Shown piece by piece: positions 20,685 to 33,450 of a DNA stretch of 64,000 nucleotides; position 1 is the first letter of the stretch, and every line of letters starts with the position of its first letter. The translations under genes and the position numbers were made by a program. The notes beneath the pieces were generated by a model. The model was not told the origin of the DNA, made no database searches, and saw nothing but the letters and a program-made list of their open reading frames with translations. The stretch is from Solen grandis (Eukaryota; Mollusca; Bivalvia; Adapedonta; Solenidae): positions 28,643,388 through 28,707,387 of the forward strand of contig CM037789.1 of assembly GCA_021229015.1 (NCBI GenBank). The letters are read 5' to 3'.

Positions 20685-23600
20685 TTCATTGGTCTACATT
20701 TTAGTCAATGTCTCCTGTAAAATGTCGTTTTGCTATTTAAAGTGAAATGTGGATAAATTTAAAATGAGCGATTTTAAAAAAAGCGACCGAATATGTAGGC
20801 GATTCCTTAATGTTTACCAATGTACTGAGGTATATTTTGCTCGACCACAGATGCAAGCACTGTCCACACTCATATTTTCTCCATATCTGACCCCACGATT
20901 TATTCCATGCATTTTTTTTATCAAACTTTGAACAAACTACAAGCATTTATTGAACGATTAAGTAGGGCAAACTGTAAGCGGTGATGATGAGGATTAAAAT
21001 GATGGAGTTTACGAAACGGTTACTGGTTATACGATGTACGAATTATTATCTGTGAAATTATCTGAGCAAGCAGTCTGGAAATGAAATGGACTATAATCGT
21101 CTTCAATCAAACGGAGTCGATGAAACAGACTTGCATACACTAAAGTGCAGATATGGGTCGACCCGAAAGAGGTCTCAATATGTATCTGAGATAAGAGTTT
21201 TGATATCAAAGAAATTCAATCATTATACTTTATAACCATTTCGTGAAAAAAAAAAATTTTTTTCAACCTGAAAATTGTCATTTGTTACATGTAAAACAGA
21301 TTTTAAAACCTTTATAAAGTTGAAAACGTTAGCAAAAATGTTAATAAGTACCAAGATTATGGGAGGTATTGTGAAGACTATGTAACAAAACGGATTTAAT
21401 TTAACTAAAAAAAGCTAATCTACCAATTTTATTAAATGTTATGCACTTGCTGATTGTTTAAAATAAAGACAATTCATATTTGACCAAGCAAAACTGAAAG
21501 ATAATAAATCGCGTATATCCGATTATAGTTTCAAGATCCGCACAGTAAACTGCACAACTTCTCCGCAGTAGTTACCTACCTCGAAGGCCGAGTTCTCTTT
21601 TACAAATGAGGGGAAATTGTAATCTAAAATTAGACATACCCTTGCTTCTAATTTAGTTGTTCTAATTTAGTTGTTTTAAATCATATTGCCAGCCAAGGCA
21701 GCATCCCTAAATTGATATGGAAGTGTTTAATTTTAATTACTGTGTTACCTTTCATGTTTCAACTTAAAATGAAACCCGTTATATCAAGTTGAAAGATATA
21801 TATAACCTGAAACTCCTATCTGAAATTGGAATATCCTAATTATCCTAAAATAAATTATACAAGCCATTTTACCCTGGTTTCATTTGCATAACAACATTTG
21901 ATTGGTTGAAGAAGTAGGCCAAAATCAATCTTATACAGCTACGCCGAAAAAATGGAATTCGTTCAAATATTCATTCGGCATTGTCTTACGTCATAAGTAG
22001 GTTAATAGTGAGGTTAAGACGGCTAGCTACGGCTGTTGTTTTTGTGTCGTATTTGGCGCCGTTACGAAACAACACTTTATCTAGGCCCTTATCGTGGAAG
22101 TCAGCCTATTGATATTATATTGAGGGACCTTTTATCGCTTTTGGAAAGGTTGTTACTAGTATCAAAAAAGAAGTTTACCGAAATAATGCAATTTCAAAAC
22201 AAGTATATCACATTCTGTCCAAAACAATTGTGATCTATAAAAGGAATTGTCTTTCTAACCTCACCACAAACGCCTGTGTCTGGCATAGCATTAAGAATCA
22301 TCCATTACTGAAAAAACTTCAAATGTCCTTCTTAAGCATTCTAAACCAAAACCCGTACCCGGGAAGTTGTGATTTCGTTTGCTTTTCGTCACATTGTTTT
22401 GCAATTTCACCAGGGGTTCGGCAGTATCCGGTATAACTCGCTTATAATAATAAACTGATCAATCAGTGACTAGGAACACATCTCTTATATGTTTATTTCC
22501 CACTGAACAATGTGTGGAATTCTACACCAGCATGTTGATTATATGTTCGGGGACTACGGGTCGATTTACGTCGGTTTACGTCTCATTTCGGAGTAATGTG
22601 GTGGTTAAAACTTATCATGATCAAGTCTGAAATTGGTTACACGATATTCGTGTTTCTGACATAAGCATGAACATAAATGGCTGAAAATCAGCAGATTACT
22701 TCAACCTTTACATGCAGACCGCTTCTTTGCGGTCCTCTAAGATATCATATGCATTCTTTTACAAAATGATGTTCTAATACACGACAAATATAAATTAATC
22801 CGATAAACTACACTAGCCTATCGCTTGACCCAAAACAAACGTTCATTGGACTGAAGAATACATTGAGTGAGGCTTTATTTACTACTAGCACATGTATGAA
22901 ACAAACAATAGTATTTATTATATATATACTCTACATGATCGTGAATTTCATTCATTTTAATGAAAAGACAATGATGTAAACGACATGTCAACAGTTTTAG
23001 ATGGATAATATGGTCCCCCCACTCCCACCCCGATGTTCTTTAAGCAAATAATGTTGTCGTAAATAAAACAAGAAGTTTTCTTTTTTTTCGTTTCAACGCG
23101 AACGTTTGGTGCAGTTGTGTACGTGCAGACTGAAGATACTGTAGAGGCAGATGTTGTCGCTGGGGCAGGGGCTGCACCATCTGACTAGGGTGTGGCATGT
23201 GACTAATAAAGATCTGCATCATGTCTTAACATACCGACATACTATTAGTCAATAAGCACATAGTATGATGGTAACATTCAGCATTAAAACACATGACATT
23301 TTAAACTCCGTATTGTCTTAAAATTCAATAAGGCATCACGGAAAAGTGTATATACATGCAAGCACATTTCATTTTTCATAATGCATTCGGAAGTGAGCGC
23401 GTTGAAATATTTACATAAATAATCTTCCATGCGATTGGCTTTGAATTTATAGCAGCAAGTGGTTGGCTGTTAACAAGACAACATAGCTAATCTCATGATA
23501 AAAAAATGACAGATCTTCTTTACTATTTCAGGCATGAAATGAATACTACAGACCTCCATTTCATCTTTAAGAATGTAAGGCACGGCCAAGGAGTAATAAA

Positions 23601-23940
23601 AGAAAAACCTTTTTGATGTTTGATTTCCCAAGGGACGGGAACACACATTTAATTAATTTGTGACTGGGGATCGTATACTACACTGCCATGAAAGCATAAA
23701 TCCGTTATTTTTACTTTCTTTCACAGCACTTATATTTATACGATATACCGCAGTCGCGAAAAAATAATCTTGATATCTTCATCTGCATGGCTTTGCCCGT
23801 AAAGCAGAATCGTAAATTTTACGTTTCCTCTTGAATTAATTGAGTTTTAATCTTTTACCTATTGTCACAATATTTACCAATATAAATAATTGTGTTCCCG
23901 GTTTTTTTTTTATAACAGCAAAGAAAACAACGAGACTCAA
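20685..23940. other. Intergenic, no gene recognised
   Basis: Short frames at 20737-20946, 21027-21209, 22036-22436 and 23040-23222 have no domain, splice or duplication support. I see no clear mobile element either. Confidence 0.4.
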
Positions 23941-23964
23941 GATTCTTTATAAATTATAACCATA

Positions 23965-24953
23965 TTTAATGGCAATATAGCAAAGGAAATGCAGAATTAA
24001 AATAAACATGAAATATGAACAAATAGTATATCAAGCATAAGTCATACATAAAAACATATATCGAATTGTCCTTTCATAAGTCAAAAATAAAGTAGATGAA
24101 TTTTTGCTCATATAGTGTTTCAACTTCATATACATGCACCTAATCACAAATGTAAATGATAAATAAAAGGCAGTTCCAATTCACTGAGCCTAAACTGTCT
24201 TGCACATCACATAGATCTCCACTTCGTTCACATGGTCATCTTTGATACTGACACGTCACAACTACATGTTCACCACACGGATACAACACAATCGCATATA
24301 CAGGCACGTCACGTCTGCTGGTTCACCACACAGGTATAACACAACCACGGATATGCCACAAAGGCACATGTATTAACAAGCCACACAGGAACATGTATGC
24401 ACGCCACACAGGCAAAGTTAAATATGAGCTACATTTATAAGCATTATTTTATGCAAGCCACACAGGCATTAACCACAGGCATTATTTCCTAGGCTACAAT
24501 TATCACAAGTACATAACAGATAAGCCACACAGGCATTCTCGAAACAGCTTAGACGTTACATAATTAACGCTAAATGCGATCCATGGGTAACATGAGATAC
24601 AAACACTTGCAGGCACATTCATACGTCTCTCCGTAAACGAATAATTAAAAGTTACATCATCCTGACGACATATGATATCGTTTCTTGCTCAGTAGACAAT
24701 GGTTACACAGAAACGGGAGGGGAAATGGTCCTGGTGTCCACAACCAGTGGCTACCTACAGAACAAAGAAAAATAAACCTATTACTACTCAAAACTACAAA
24801 TTAAATAAGAAAAGTCAATCCACGCGAGCAAAGCCCTAAAGAATTCAACCTTATCCTAAACTACAGGGTCAGGGGAAAACTTACAGTAATCAATGATGAT
24901 AAAACAGCTCCTCCCTCTACAACAGCCTGCCAGGTACTGACTGACCACATCAT
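23965..24953 (-). other. Candidate two-exon transcript with a 44-codon ORF
   Basis: On the minus strand an ATG at 24953 opens 23 codons (MMWSVSTWQAVVEGG and on to LSSLIT), ending at a strong donor ATTACT|GTAAGT (24885). The matching acceptor TTTGTTCTGTAG is at 24755, with a good pyrimidine tract. Joined in phase 0, exon 2 adds VATGCGHQDHFPSRF and CVTIVY, stopping at 24689. An ATTAAA at 23970-23965 could end the transcript. The product is unrecognised. It may be a long non-coding RNA or the end of a longer gene. Support is splice-signal quality only. Confidence 0.35.
24280..24540. repeat. Scattered GCCACACAGGCA motif
   Basis: GCCACACAGG followed by CAT, CAA or AACAT occurs near 24389, 24407, 24458 and 24520, with weaker forms (CACCACACAGG, ACCACAGGCATT) between. 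Spacing is irregular. It lies in the possible 3' untranslated part of the minus-strand candidate. Confidence 0.55.
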
Positions 24954-25982
24954 TGCGCTATTTTTAGATACAAGATAACCACTCAAGCGAAAACAACATG
25001 ACCTCAAGCAACACCTGCAAATCAGTGACCAGTGTTCAAGTACATGTACTGGTATAGTATTTGTGACACCTATCTATATTGAGTTCCATCCTATGCGATA
25101 CAAGATACAGTATATTAACACGTGGCATAGTACCACACCTATAAATAAAACATTTGTATTTGGCGTGATACCACACATGTGCATCGTGGACAATAGCATG
25201 ATTCCATAATATATACTCCTAATTCAGGTCTTTGGTATATTGTGAATTAAAAGAAAAATCATTTGGTCATTAGGCTTGATAAAGCTTGAACGGAAATCGA
25301 ACCAAACAAATCCAGTCTATTCAGAGCCTTTATTGACAGATAAAATAATCTAGCGGTAACCTGTTTTAAGCGGTCAACCTGCATTTATCGGTCAGTTATA
25401 ATACCACCAAATTTACATCTTGCTATGTATTAATCTTCATTAAGCGACCAACTCTGTAAAACGGCCACTTTCACTTATTCCATTGATTGACCGCTTAAGA
25501 CAGATTTGAACGTACTTGCAATAGTTGTGCAATTTTGTCCTAAGACTGTTAAAAAGTCGATTTCATTTCGATTTTAAACACGATCTTCAAATATAATCAT
25601 TTTCTTTATAAATCTATAGACAGGAAGGTATACCAGCTGATATGAATAATACAACTATGCGACTTACACCTGAATAATTTCGTTTATAGGTTATCCTTAA
25701 AATACTGGAGCTCTTTGAAGGACACACATTAGATTTTCCACCATATTTGCATGCGTATATAAATATTTAAAGGCTGGTGGCTTACTTTATTTTCCAATAA
25801 CATTTTCATTTGGTATTGTACATATAACGATCTCCCCACTCTCTCATAATCAAAATGCAATAAACGCATTTATTATTCCATACATTGTAATGTAAAAATA
25901 AAATACCTATCATGTTCACTTTAAATGCAGTATACTTTGTGTTATGTTTCTCTAGTGAACGCCTAGAGATAAATCATGAATT
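24954..25982. other. Intergenic, nothing recognised
   Basis: No gene or repeat family recognised. Confidence 0.4.
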
Positions 25983-26065
25983 TATGCCATTCAATGAAAT
26001 AGTTGAACACACGGGAATATTGGCATTTATTTATTTTCCAAAATAGTTTGGCTTCGAAGATCGGT

Positions 26066-26531
26066 CCGCATTGGTAGAATTGTACGTTATCAGATTGTGT
26101 TTGCCTGTTTGATCGTCCGTCCTTTGGGTAGCATTCAGTCAGATCGAATCTTCTTGAACCAGATATATAGAGGATATTTGTTTGTTTTGAGCGGATATGG
26201 AATATATGTCATCGAGAAGTGATACAATTTTGATATTTTCACTAGCGTGACGCGCGAGAAAATGTGAAAATTGTATCACTTTGAGATGAAACATTCCAAA
26301 AAAAAAATGTGAAAATTGTATCACTTTGAGAGTGGGATATAGCTTTTATCTCACCGATAGAACACAGTATTTATCAGTTAGCATATTATACAAAGTGCTA
26401 CAATCCTGTCGTATCTCGAGGCCACGACGCAGACATGTGGCATGAAACTATATCCAGTCGCATCATCCTGACACCGAACCGGCTGTCTCTAGGGCTACCT
26501 CTATATATCTGAGCGCCAAACAGGGGCCAAT
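26066..26531. mobile_element. Copy-A-only insertion with fold-back core
   Basis: Absent from copy B, where GAAGATCGGTC joins TTCAACTC directly (near 35520). The interior has GTGATACAATTTTGATATTT facing two direct copies of AATGTGAAAATTGTATCACT (near 26264 and 26309). An unrecognised minus-strand frame crosses it. Boundaries come from the A/B comparison. Confidence 0.6.
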
Positions 26532-26731
26532 CTTCAACGCAGGATATCCCGTACAGATCTATGCCGTGGTGAAATTGAAATATAGCTAAAGTTTCAGCTA
26601 AATCCAAGGTAGGCCTACTTATTAGTATGACTTTTTGTATTCATGATGGTCACTTGGTAACTCATTGTGACATGGATTGATGCGAAACCAATCCATTGCG
26701 TCGGATTTTGATCACGGGGATACTGGTACCA

Positions 26732-26943
26732 GTGTTTGTTAGTTTGTTTGTTGGGTTTAACATCCCACCGACAGTATTTCAGTAATTTGGAGACTATGTC
26801 TACATATGTACTTGTATGCTGAGCGCCAAGGGAGCTTTACTAGTCCCATTTTTACGACGATGGTATGTCGCGGCCGGGAATCGAGCACACGACCATCCGC
26901 TCTCAATGCGGACACTCTAACCACTAGGCCACCGGGGACGGTC
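26732..26943 (-). mobile_element. tRNA-derived SINE, family F2, with target duplication
   Basis: On the minus strand, box A GTGGCCTAGTGGTTAGAGTG and box B TGCTCGATTCCC head the element. The 3' end is ACTGAAATACTGTCGGTGGG then ATGTTAAACCC and AAAC repeats. GGTACCA flanks it at 26725-26731 and 26944-26950. Copy B has a single GGTACCA at the same place (near 35702), an empty site that fixes the boundaries. Confidence 0.92.
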
Positions 26944-29864
26944 GGTACCATTTGTTCACGTCTTTGGAGTGTCTCAAATTCAGAGAGGAAGTAATTTAGT
27001 AAGTATTCTTGATTTAAGCTTGAATAGTAATCGTACCAAACTAAACCAGTCTAACCTATTTCATTTATCGACTTATAAAAACGTTTTTGCATGTACCTGT
27101 ACTAGCTCTTTTTATTATAATATTTATAATGAGGCCAGAGCGCTTTTTGCAGATTATCGGGGCACATAAACCATTCTGAGGAATTGCTGGCGGTAAACAT
27201 AGCTATAACATAGCAGCTTTAAGTACTGATTATGAATGAATAGTATTAATGTATTAGCGGAGGAAATGCTCTTTTATACAACAATCCGATCGTATTTACT
27301 CGAAATTTCTTTTAGCAAATAGAACAATATATAAAAGTAGCCATTTGGACTGATCACATACATGTGCCAAAGGGTAATGCTATGTTGATAATGGTGTCGT
27401 GGTCCAGCCTCTCGAATCATTGAAAAGAAATTCAATCAGAATTAACGTATTTCCACTTTATTCTAATGCATGTGTAGTTTCAATGAAAATTAATATGCCA
27501 GGAGAATACCTCTGCATTGCCTTCTCGTATCAACGATATGGAAAAATATTGGACTTTATTATAAGCAAGTCGCAACGGGATATCTTGCGTGCTTCCTTTA
27601 AGTACCTACTTCGTTTTGCGAAGTGAAGATGTAATAAGAAAACTCAAATCTTTCAACTCAACACTTTATTTAGGCAAGATCGGCAACATACATTGCCATT
27701 GACCCGCATAAATATACATCAGTGCATGCAAAAATATAGCATATGAAATACATACTTAAATAATTGTATATTGTGTATTACTTTACTTTAAAATTATTTT
27801 ATCCAACATATTGTACATATTACAATACCTGGGAAATGATATGAACATAATACATATGGACGAGTTAAAATAAAAATGAATTTGAAGAATTAGAGGTGAT
27901 TTGTTTATTAAATTAAACAATTAATGAAATTTCAGCCTCGCATTCGATATATAGCATGGCTGTTATACAAATAAATGGAGATAATAGATGCATGAACAAA
28001 TTTGATTGTAGGGTCATTCACCTTTAAAACTGTTTCTCAAGCAATTGCTTTGCAATGTATGAAGATGTTCCTCACATTTGGAAAAAAATATATATCAAAT
28101 ATAACACAATACATATTTTGTTTTTTGGTAAGATTAAAAGCAAATATTAATGCCGCCAAATAAAAGTTACAATATGGATACTTTTTTTAATTTCAAAGAT
28201 TTCATTATATTTTAATCAACAAATCAACATCTCGTTGCTGCTCTGATGAACTCTATTTAAATGGACAAAATTCATAACCAAACATTACTCAGGAAATCTT
28301 CAATATTTCTGTACTGGATGCAAAGCCTGACAGGGACAATGTTCGTCCAAACGGAGAGTAATGGTGTGGTCTGTTATGGGAATCCAGAATTTAAGCATGA
28401 CATTTTCTTCTAACAAAATTTCAGTCACTATACATAAGCTTTAAAATAAAAGAACATGGCAGCAGGAAAATGAAATAACAATACAAAAATATTTCAAATA
28501 TTTAACAATAAACTGCTATGTTTTAACTGACTTGATGTCAAGTACATCCACCTCATTATTCTTCCTTTGGGATTCAACGTGGAACCATTAAGGATAGAAT
28601 ATGTATTCAAAACATGTTTTCAAAATAATGGAATCTGAAAGTAGGGTAATGGCCATATTATAACCAGATATCCCTGCCGTTGAATTCACAGTTTTGACAG
28701 GTTACTGTCTCTTATGACAGGATGTTTTATATTTAACTGACTGGAATATCTGAAAAGCCTTATGGAGAGTTGTGAGCGCTCCATTTATTATTTCTTCAGA
28801 TATCAATATTTAAAATACTTTGTGAGTGCATCAGAAAACATTTTATCTATATTATTAGTCTTTGTTTCACTAACAGTGCACCCTTATTATGTTAAAAACT
28901 CCGGTCCTCCTTTTTTGACGTTTTAATTAGGATATATTGCAGAGACAGTGTTAAAATTTGAATTCAGAATGTATAATTAGACAGTTTGAATTACCGCTTT
29001 TAGTTTCATTTCTTTCAACAGGTCTCGCCCCTTTTCATCTATCCAAAGTAATCAATATATCTCTGTTATACTTGCAAGGTGATTTGAACATTTTCTACGA
29101 TTCTGAAAGGTTTGAACTTCTTCAGTTCATACTCGGTGCCTAATTCTATTTAACCCCACCCTGAAATGAGTTGTATGTTTACAATTATTTACACTCTAAG
29201 TACATTAATCAATACTGACATTGCAAAACATTAAGTTAAAATTTTCATGTTATATTATTAAAATTGTGTTCTTTTTATTTGACCACAAGACTTGATAAGT
29301 GTTCAGGTGACATCACCAAAAAGATTATTTTGGATGTAATCAAATCAAAGATTTGATCTTTTCTCACCTTAAATTTCCAATTACTACTACTTTAAATAAA
29401 ATTTAATTTAAGAGAAAGTTTTATTGAATTATCTTGATGTATGTATCATTTTGGATCAATGGCGATTTGACAATGTACTGTCAGCTGCGATCACAGAGCC
29501 TCCGAGAAACCTTCAGGAAGAACCGTAAATCAGCAACAAATTCATGACAGTAAACAAACCCAGTCACCCTTTTTCAAGACTTAAGGACCTTCAGTTGTCT
29601 ACATTAATTAAAAGTCCATTCTCCTGGTGTTTCGTGCTCCTGATGGCACTGCTGAATCAAATTGCCGATGGCAAAGATAGACTTTTTAGCTACATAATAA
29701 ACAAACCGGTATGAAAACATATTTTACATCTACAACTAGAGTAACAACACATACAGCCCTAAGTGACTAAATAGTGATTTTACATTGTTTTATTTGTTTT
29801 TAATCAGTATATGAATACAGCCACAAAACTGAGAAACTTAGAAATATCAACTGAATTGATTAAA

Positions 29865-30440
29865 ACGCCATTTTCGCGCTAACCGCCGACAAAGTCGTAT
29901 CCAATGATATGGAGTACACAGAAAAAGAAATCACAGTAAAGCACCAATATCTATGCACACGCGGACGCTTAACATAAAATGAAAAATTTGACCAATGGGA
30001 GCTGAGAAATTGTGTGGATGAAATAGTAATAAATATAACAAAGGGCCATAACTCAAATATAATAAAGCCGACCTTCACGTGCCAACGATATTTGCAATTA
30101 GACTTGTATTTATAAATATTAGTAGTATGAAACTAATTAAAACAGGCCGTTGGTAACCAAGAAATTGCGTGCAGACCAAATGTTTAAAGAAATAAAACAA
30201 AATGCCGTAACTCCTTAAATTTAAGCAGACCGTGACTTGCCAACAAAATCCGCATATAGGCTTTGCACTTATCAATACCGTGAATTGGAAATCTAAATCC
30301 GACCAAATGTAGCCGAGAAATAGCGCTGACAAAATATAATGAATATAAGAAAGGGCCATGACTCATTGGAAATTAAAATCCAACCAAAGGTAGCCAAGAT
30401 AAAACGGACAAAAAATACTAGACCGACCGACAGACAGACC
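29865..30440 (+). repeat. Degenerate tandem array, about 154-base unit
   Basis: Landmarks GAGCTGAGAAATTG (29999), TAACCAAGAAATTG (about 30153) and GTAGCCGAGAAATAG (about 30307) are 154 apart. Each is followed by an AGGGCCATAACTC-like word, and the array ends with AGACCGACCGACAGACAGAC. Copy B keeps only about one unit (38510-38625). Confidence 0.65.
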
Positions 30441-31905
30441 AACCTACGGACGTGGTTCTAATATAGCCTATTCTAGCATATAATAAAACATCATGGTCTA
30501 ATGCTGAATTTGCAACTGTTTCACAGGATTGTTGATGCGATGTAAGTCGCTTGTTGATTCAGTATGTTCCTGTTACTTGAAAAGAAGTTATTCATAATTT
30601 ATTTTCAACTTATGCAAAGGTAAATAAAGGTAAATAAATTAGCTAGACAAGTTTGTCTGTTCCAAATCCTTTTTCTATCTAAAATAGCTGTAATCATTTA
30701 AAGAATAATCGGAAACGAATGTGAATAATTTTCCTTAGATAACCACGGTTTTATTTATCGATATATTCCTCCCTTGTGTATCTTCTGCATAAACAAACAT
30801 CTTTATTTTAATTCGTTTATAATGCAGAGCTAATGCAAATTCTTCTCGTTTTTGGGCAATTTACTCCAAAACAGAAGAGCTTTATAAGCATTTTAAGCAT
30901 ACAAATGTTCAAGTCTCTGAAGTCGTGCTTAGAAATTAATATAATGGCTTATATACTAAAACATCTCTCCCTATTGCTCTTTAAAAAGAGGTCATAAGGA
31001 AGCAGTGCTTGTTCTCTCATACGCACAGGGATATGCAGAACTCTTAAAACACTTAATTTCTGAAATTTTAAATAAAATATGATTTTATTAAAATTGATGC
31101 TCATCTCGTTATAATCTTGAGCTCAACACAAACACTAATAATACACATACCCATACATCAACACGACGACGAGAAGTTACTGCAGCAGACATGTGGTTCG
31201 TGAAGACGTGGATATGATTTACGTGACTAAGTGTCAAACACATGTCATTAAACTGACATTTGCATTGGAATTTGGCATCTACGTATCTTGCATGAGTTGC
31301 AAATACTCGAATCTCATCCATGATATAATTACCAATTCATTACCATTCATAGGCATGTGAAAGGAAATAGCTGCAAAAAATGCAGGACCTAGACAATATC
31401 CAATTAAATGCTCATACAACATTGGATCCGCTTCGACAAAATATGACAACAACTATTCAAACGCAACATAGGTTAATAATTTTGTCTAGCAAAATATTTT
31501 GCAGATCTTTTGTAGAGATTTTAGTGAAGTTTTCGCAACATAGAGTACATTCACCAAAATGGACATGATTCATACTCCCTTGAATATCTGTCATGCAGTT
31601 ATGTGTAAAATAGATTTACGCGTTTGAGCACATCTGTATAGAAGAAATTGTCCCTGAAATTTCGCTGGAAACCGTTATTCGCGTTCTGGGCTCATGTTTT
31701 ACTCCCAGATATGGCATACATTATTGTTAGAAGAGTTAAAGGCATTGCTCGTATATATTTTGTTTGTAATTATATATAGATGCTTTCAGATGCGTCTGTT
31801 TAAGTTCTTCCGATCACATTTTCAAAAGAAGTAACTAGCATTTGTTATTTATGCTGATGTATTCAGAAATATTGGATGTTTTGTTTCGTCATAAGTCATA
31901 TTTAA

Positions 31906-32529
31906 AGGGACTGCCCCACAGACGCTAAAATGACGAAAAAAAAAAAAAACACACTTCTAATTTCAAGAAAATGAATGTTACACTTGTATGTGAGGCATTG
32001 AAATCCATCCGATCACTGATAACTTACATTACCCAAGAAATCTCGATATATTGCCGTTTTCGCATTTTTTTTCAACGCAAATTTTACTGCGTTACAATCG
32101 CAGTAAGTTTTAAAATTAGATTTCTGAAAAATCACGTGACAGCGCTAGACCGTTCGCACATGCGCATCTAATCAACCAAGCTATTTCAAGCACTATAATG
32201 GGCTGAAAAGAATAGCAAACGCCAAAAAAGGGTACACTTGCTGCGAGACAGAAACGCTAAAGATCAAAACTTGTAATTATCGGCAATCGAGTCACGCGAT
32301 GGGGCGACGTAAAGAACACAATCGGAATCGCGACAGCGACAGCCTGGTTTGTTGATTAGACAAGTATGTCTATTTTCCAAAACTGGGGACTTTCTCAGAG
32401 GCATTGCACAGTGTAACCCTTATTGGGTAAGATCGGAAACGATTTTATTTGATTATAATTAGAAAATCATTATTTTTCTGGCTGTTGGTAGACTTAGTAA
32501 CAAAATTAATAACATCTACGTCCATATTG

Positions 32530-32584
<55 letters not shown>

Positions 32585-32618
32585 CGGTAATTTAGATAGC
32601 ATCTGGAAGGCAGTCCCT
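31906..32618. mobile_element. 713-base DNA element flanked by TTAA (piggyBac-like MITE)
   Basis: The ends are AGGGACTGCC and GGCAGTCCCT, perfect for 10 bases and recognisable for about 22 (continuing CAGA.GCTA). TTAA flanks both sides (31902-31905 and 32619-32622). Copy B has one TTAA at the corresponding point (near 40829) and no element. TTAA duplication is characteristic of piggyBac-type transposases, but the terminal bases are not the usual CCY, so the superfamily is inferred. No transposase frame is present. Confidence 0.8.
32534..32582. repeat. (TA)n microsatellite inside the TTAA element
   Basis: About 24 TA dinucleotides close to the right end of the 713-base element. Confidence 0.95.
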
Positions 32619-33450
32619 TTAATATAAATGTATGAAAAATATATCTTAATCCTTTCTTTACACGGAGACATGCACTTTTACACATTTCCGACTTACACAC
32701 GCGGTTATTTAAATTAATGAAATAAATACGCTGCACGAGAAACAGCGGTATTACAAAACACTAACATTAAGTTTTCTACGTTATGAACTGGACTAGACCT
32801 GTGCAGATGACATACGTACCGAACTTTTAACCAGAGCATAGCTGCTTCTAAACACTTAAGTCGCTAATGGGAGTTTTTTCCTTACTGTTAAACAGTTAAG
32901 TTCGCAGACATAACTGTTCTCGTTTTACTTGCGCCCTTGTTTAGTTATTAAATCAATTCTCTTCAACCGCATATTTGTAGTTATGACTTTATATTTGCTT
33001 AAGACGATAAGGGACCTATGGTGAAAAAATGACATTTCTAAACATAGTCGAGGCAAGATTTACGTGAGATATTATTAGATTGCAACCTTTATGTTGGAAA
33101 ATATCTAATCATTTAAAAAAAAAAACAATAAGAAAAACACAAATAAAGATATTGTTTAAATTACTTAACATTTCTACCTTTTATATGTCAAGTAATTTTT
33201 TATTAAATACACTGCATACGTTTATAGATATGGCCATTTTAGCGCCAGACAGTGATGAGCTTGAAGCAGTTATTGAAGTTTATATTGATACTGATTGGTT
33301 GCATCTCAACAATCTAATTTAGACATTTTGCAAATGAAACAAAAATTAATTTCAGCTTTGCATAATCTAGGTGAGTCATAACAATTCTCTCGTATAAGAA
33401 TTCAAGATTATTGTTTTAAATAGCAAGCAATTTTTGTCATAAAAATAACA

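Larger units (their letters stand above)
25983..33450 (+). repeat. Diverged segmental duplication, copy A
   Basis: Collinear with copy B (35429-41900). Shared anchors include GGAATATTGGCA at about 26016, GTCTCAAATTCAGAGAGGAA at about 26971, ATGCCAGGAGAATACCTCTG at about 27497, CACAGAGCCTCCGAGAAACC at about 29493, AGACCTAGACAATATCCAAT-like sequence at about 31385, and the GAAGCAGTTATTGAAGTT stretch at about 33263. Similarity is high in patches and lower elsewhere, with many indels. Copy A alone has the insertions at 26066-26531, 26732-26943 and 31906-32618 and an expanded array at 29865-30440. I found no intact gene in either copy. Confidence 0.85.

Noticed and set aside
24280..24540. CRISPR-like array of GCCACACAGGCA motifs
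   Set aside because: Repeats are short, imperfect and irregularly spaced, in eukaryotic DNA.
27399..27626. 75-codon frame with MPGEYLCIAFSYQRYGK
   Set aside because: Partly kept in copy B (36260-36418), but the frames diverge after about 20 codons and no family was recognised. Treated as part of the A/B repeat.
33080..33322. 80-codon frame ending DSDELEAVIEVYIDTDWLH
   Set aside because: It looks protein-like at the end, but the matching stretch in copy B (41690-41780) is frameshifted, with no splice support.
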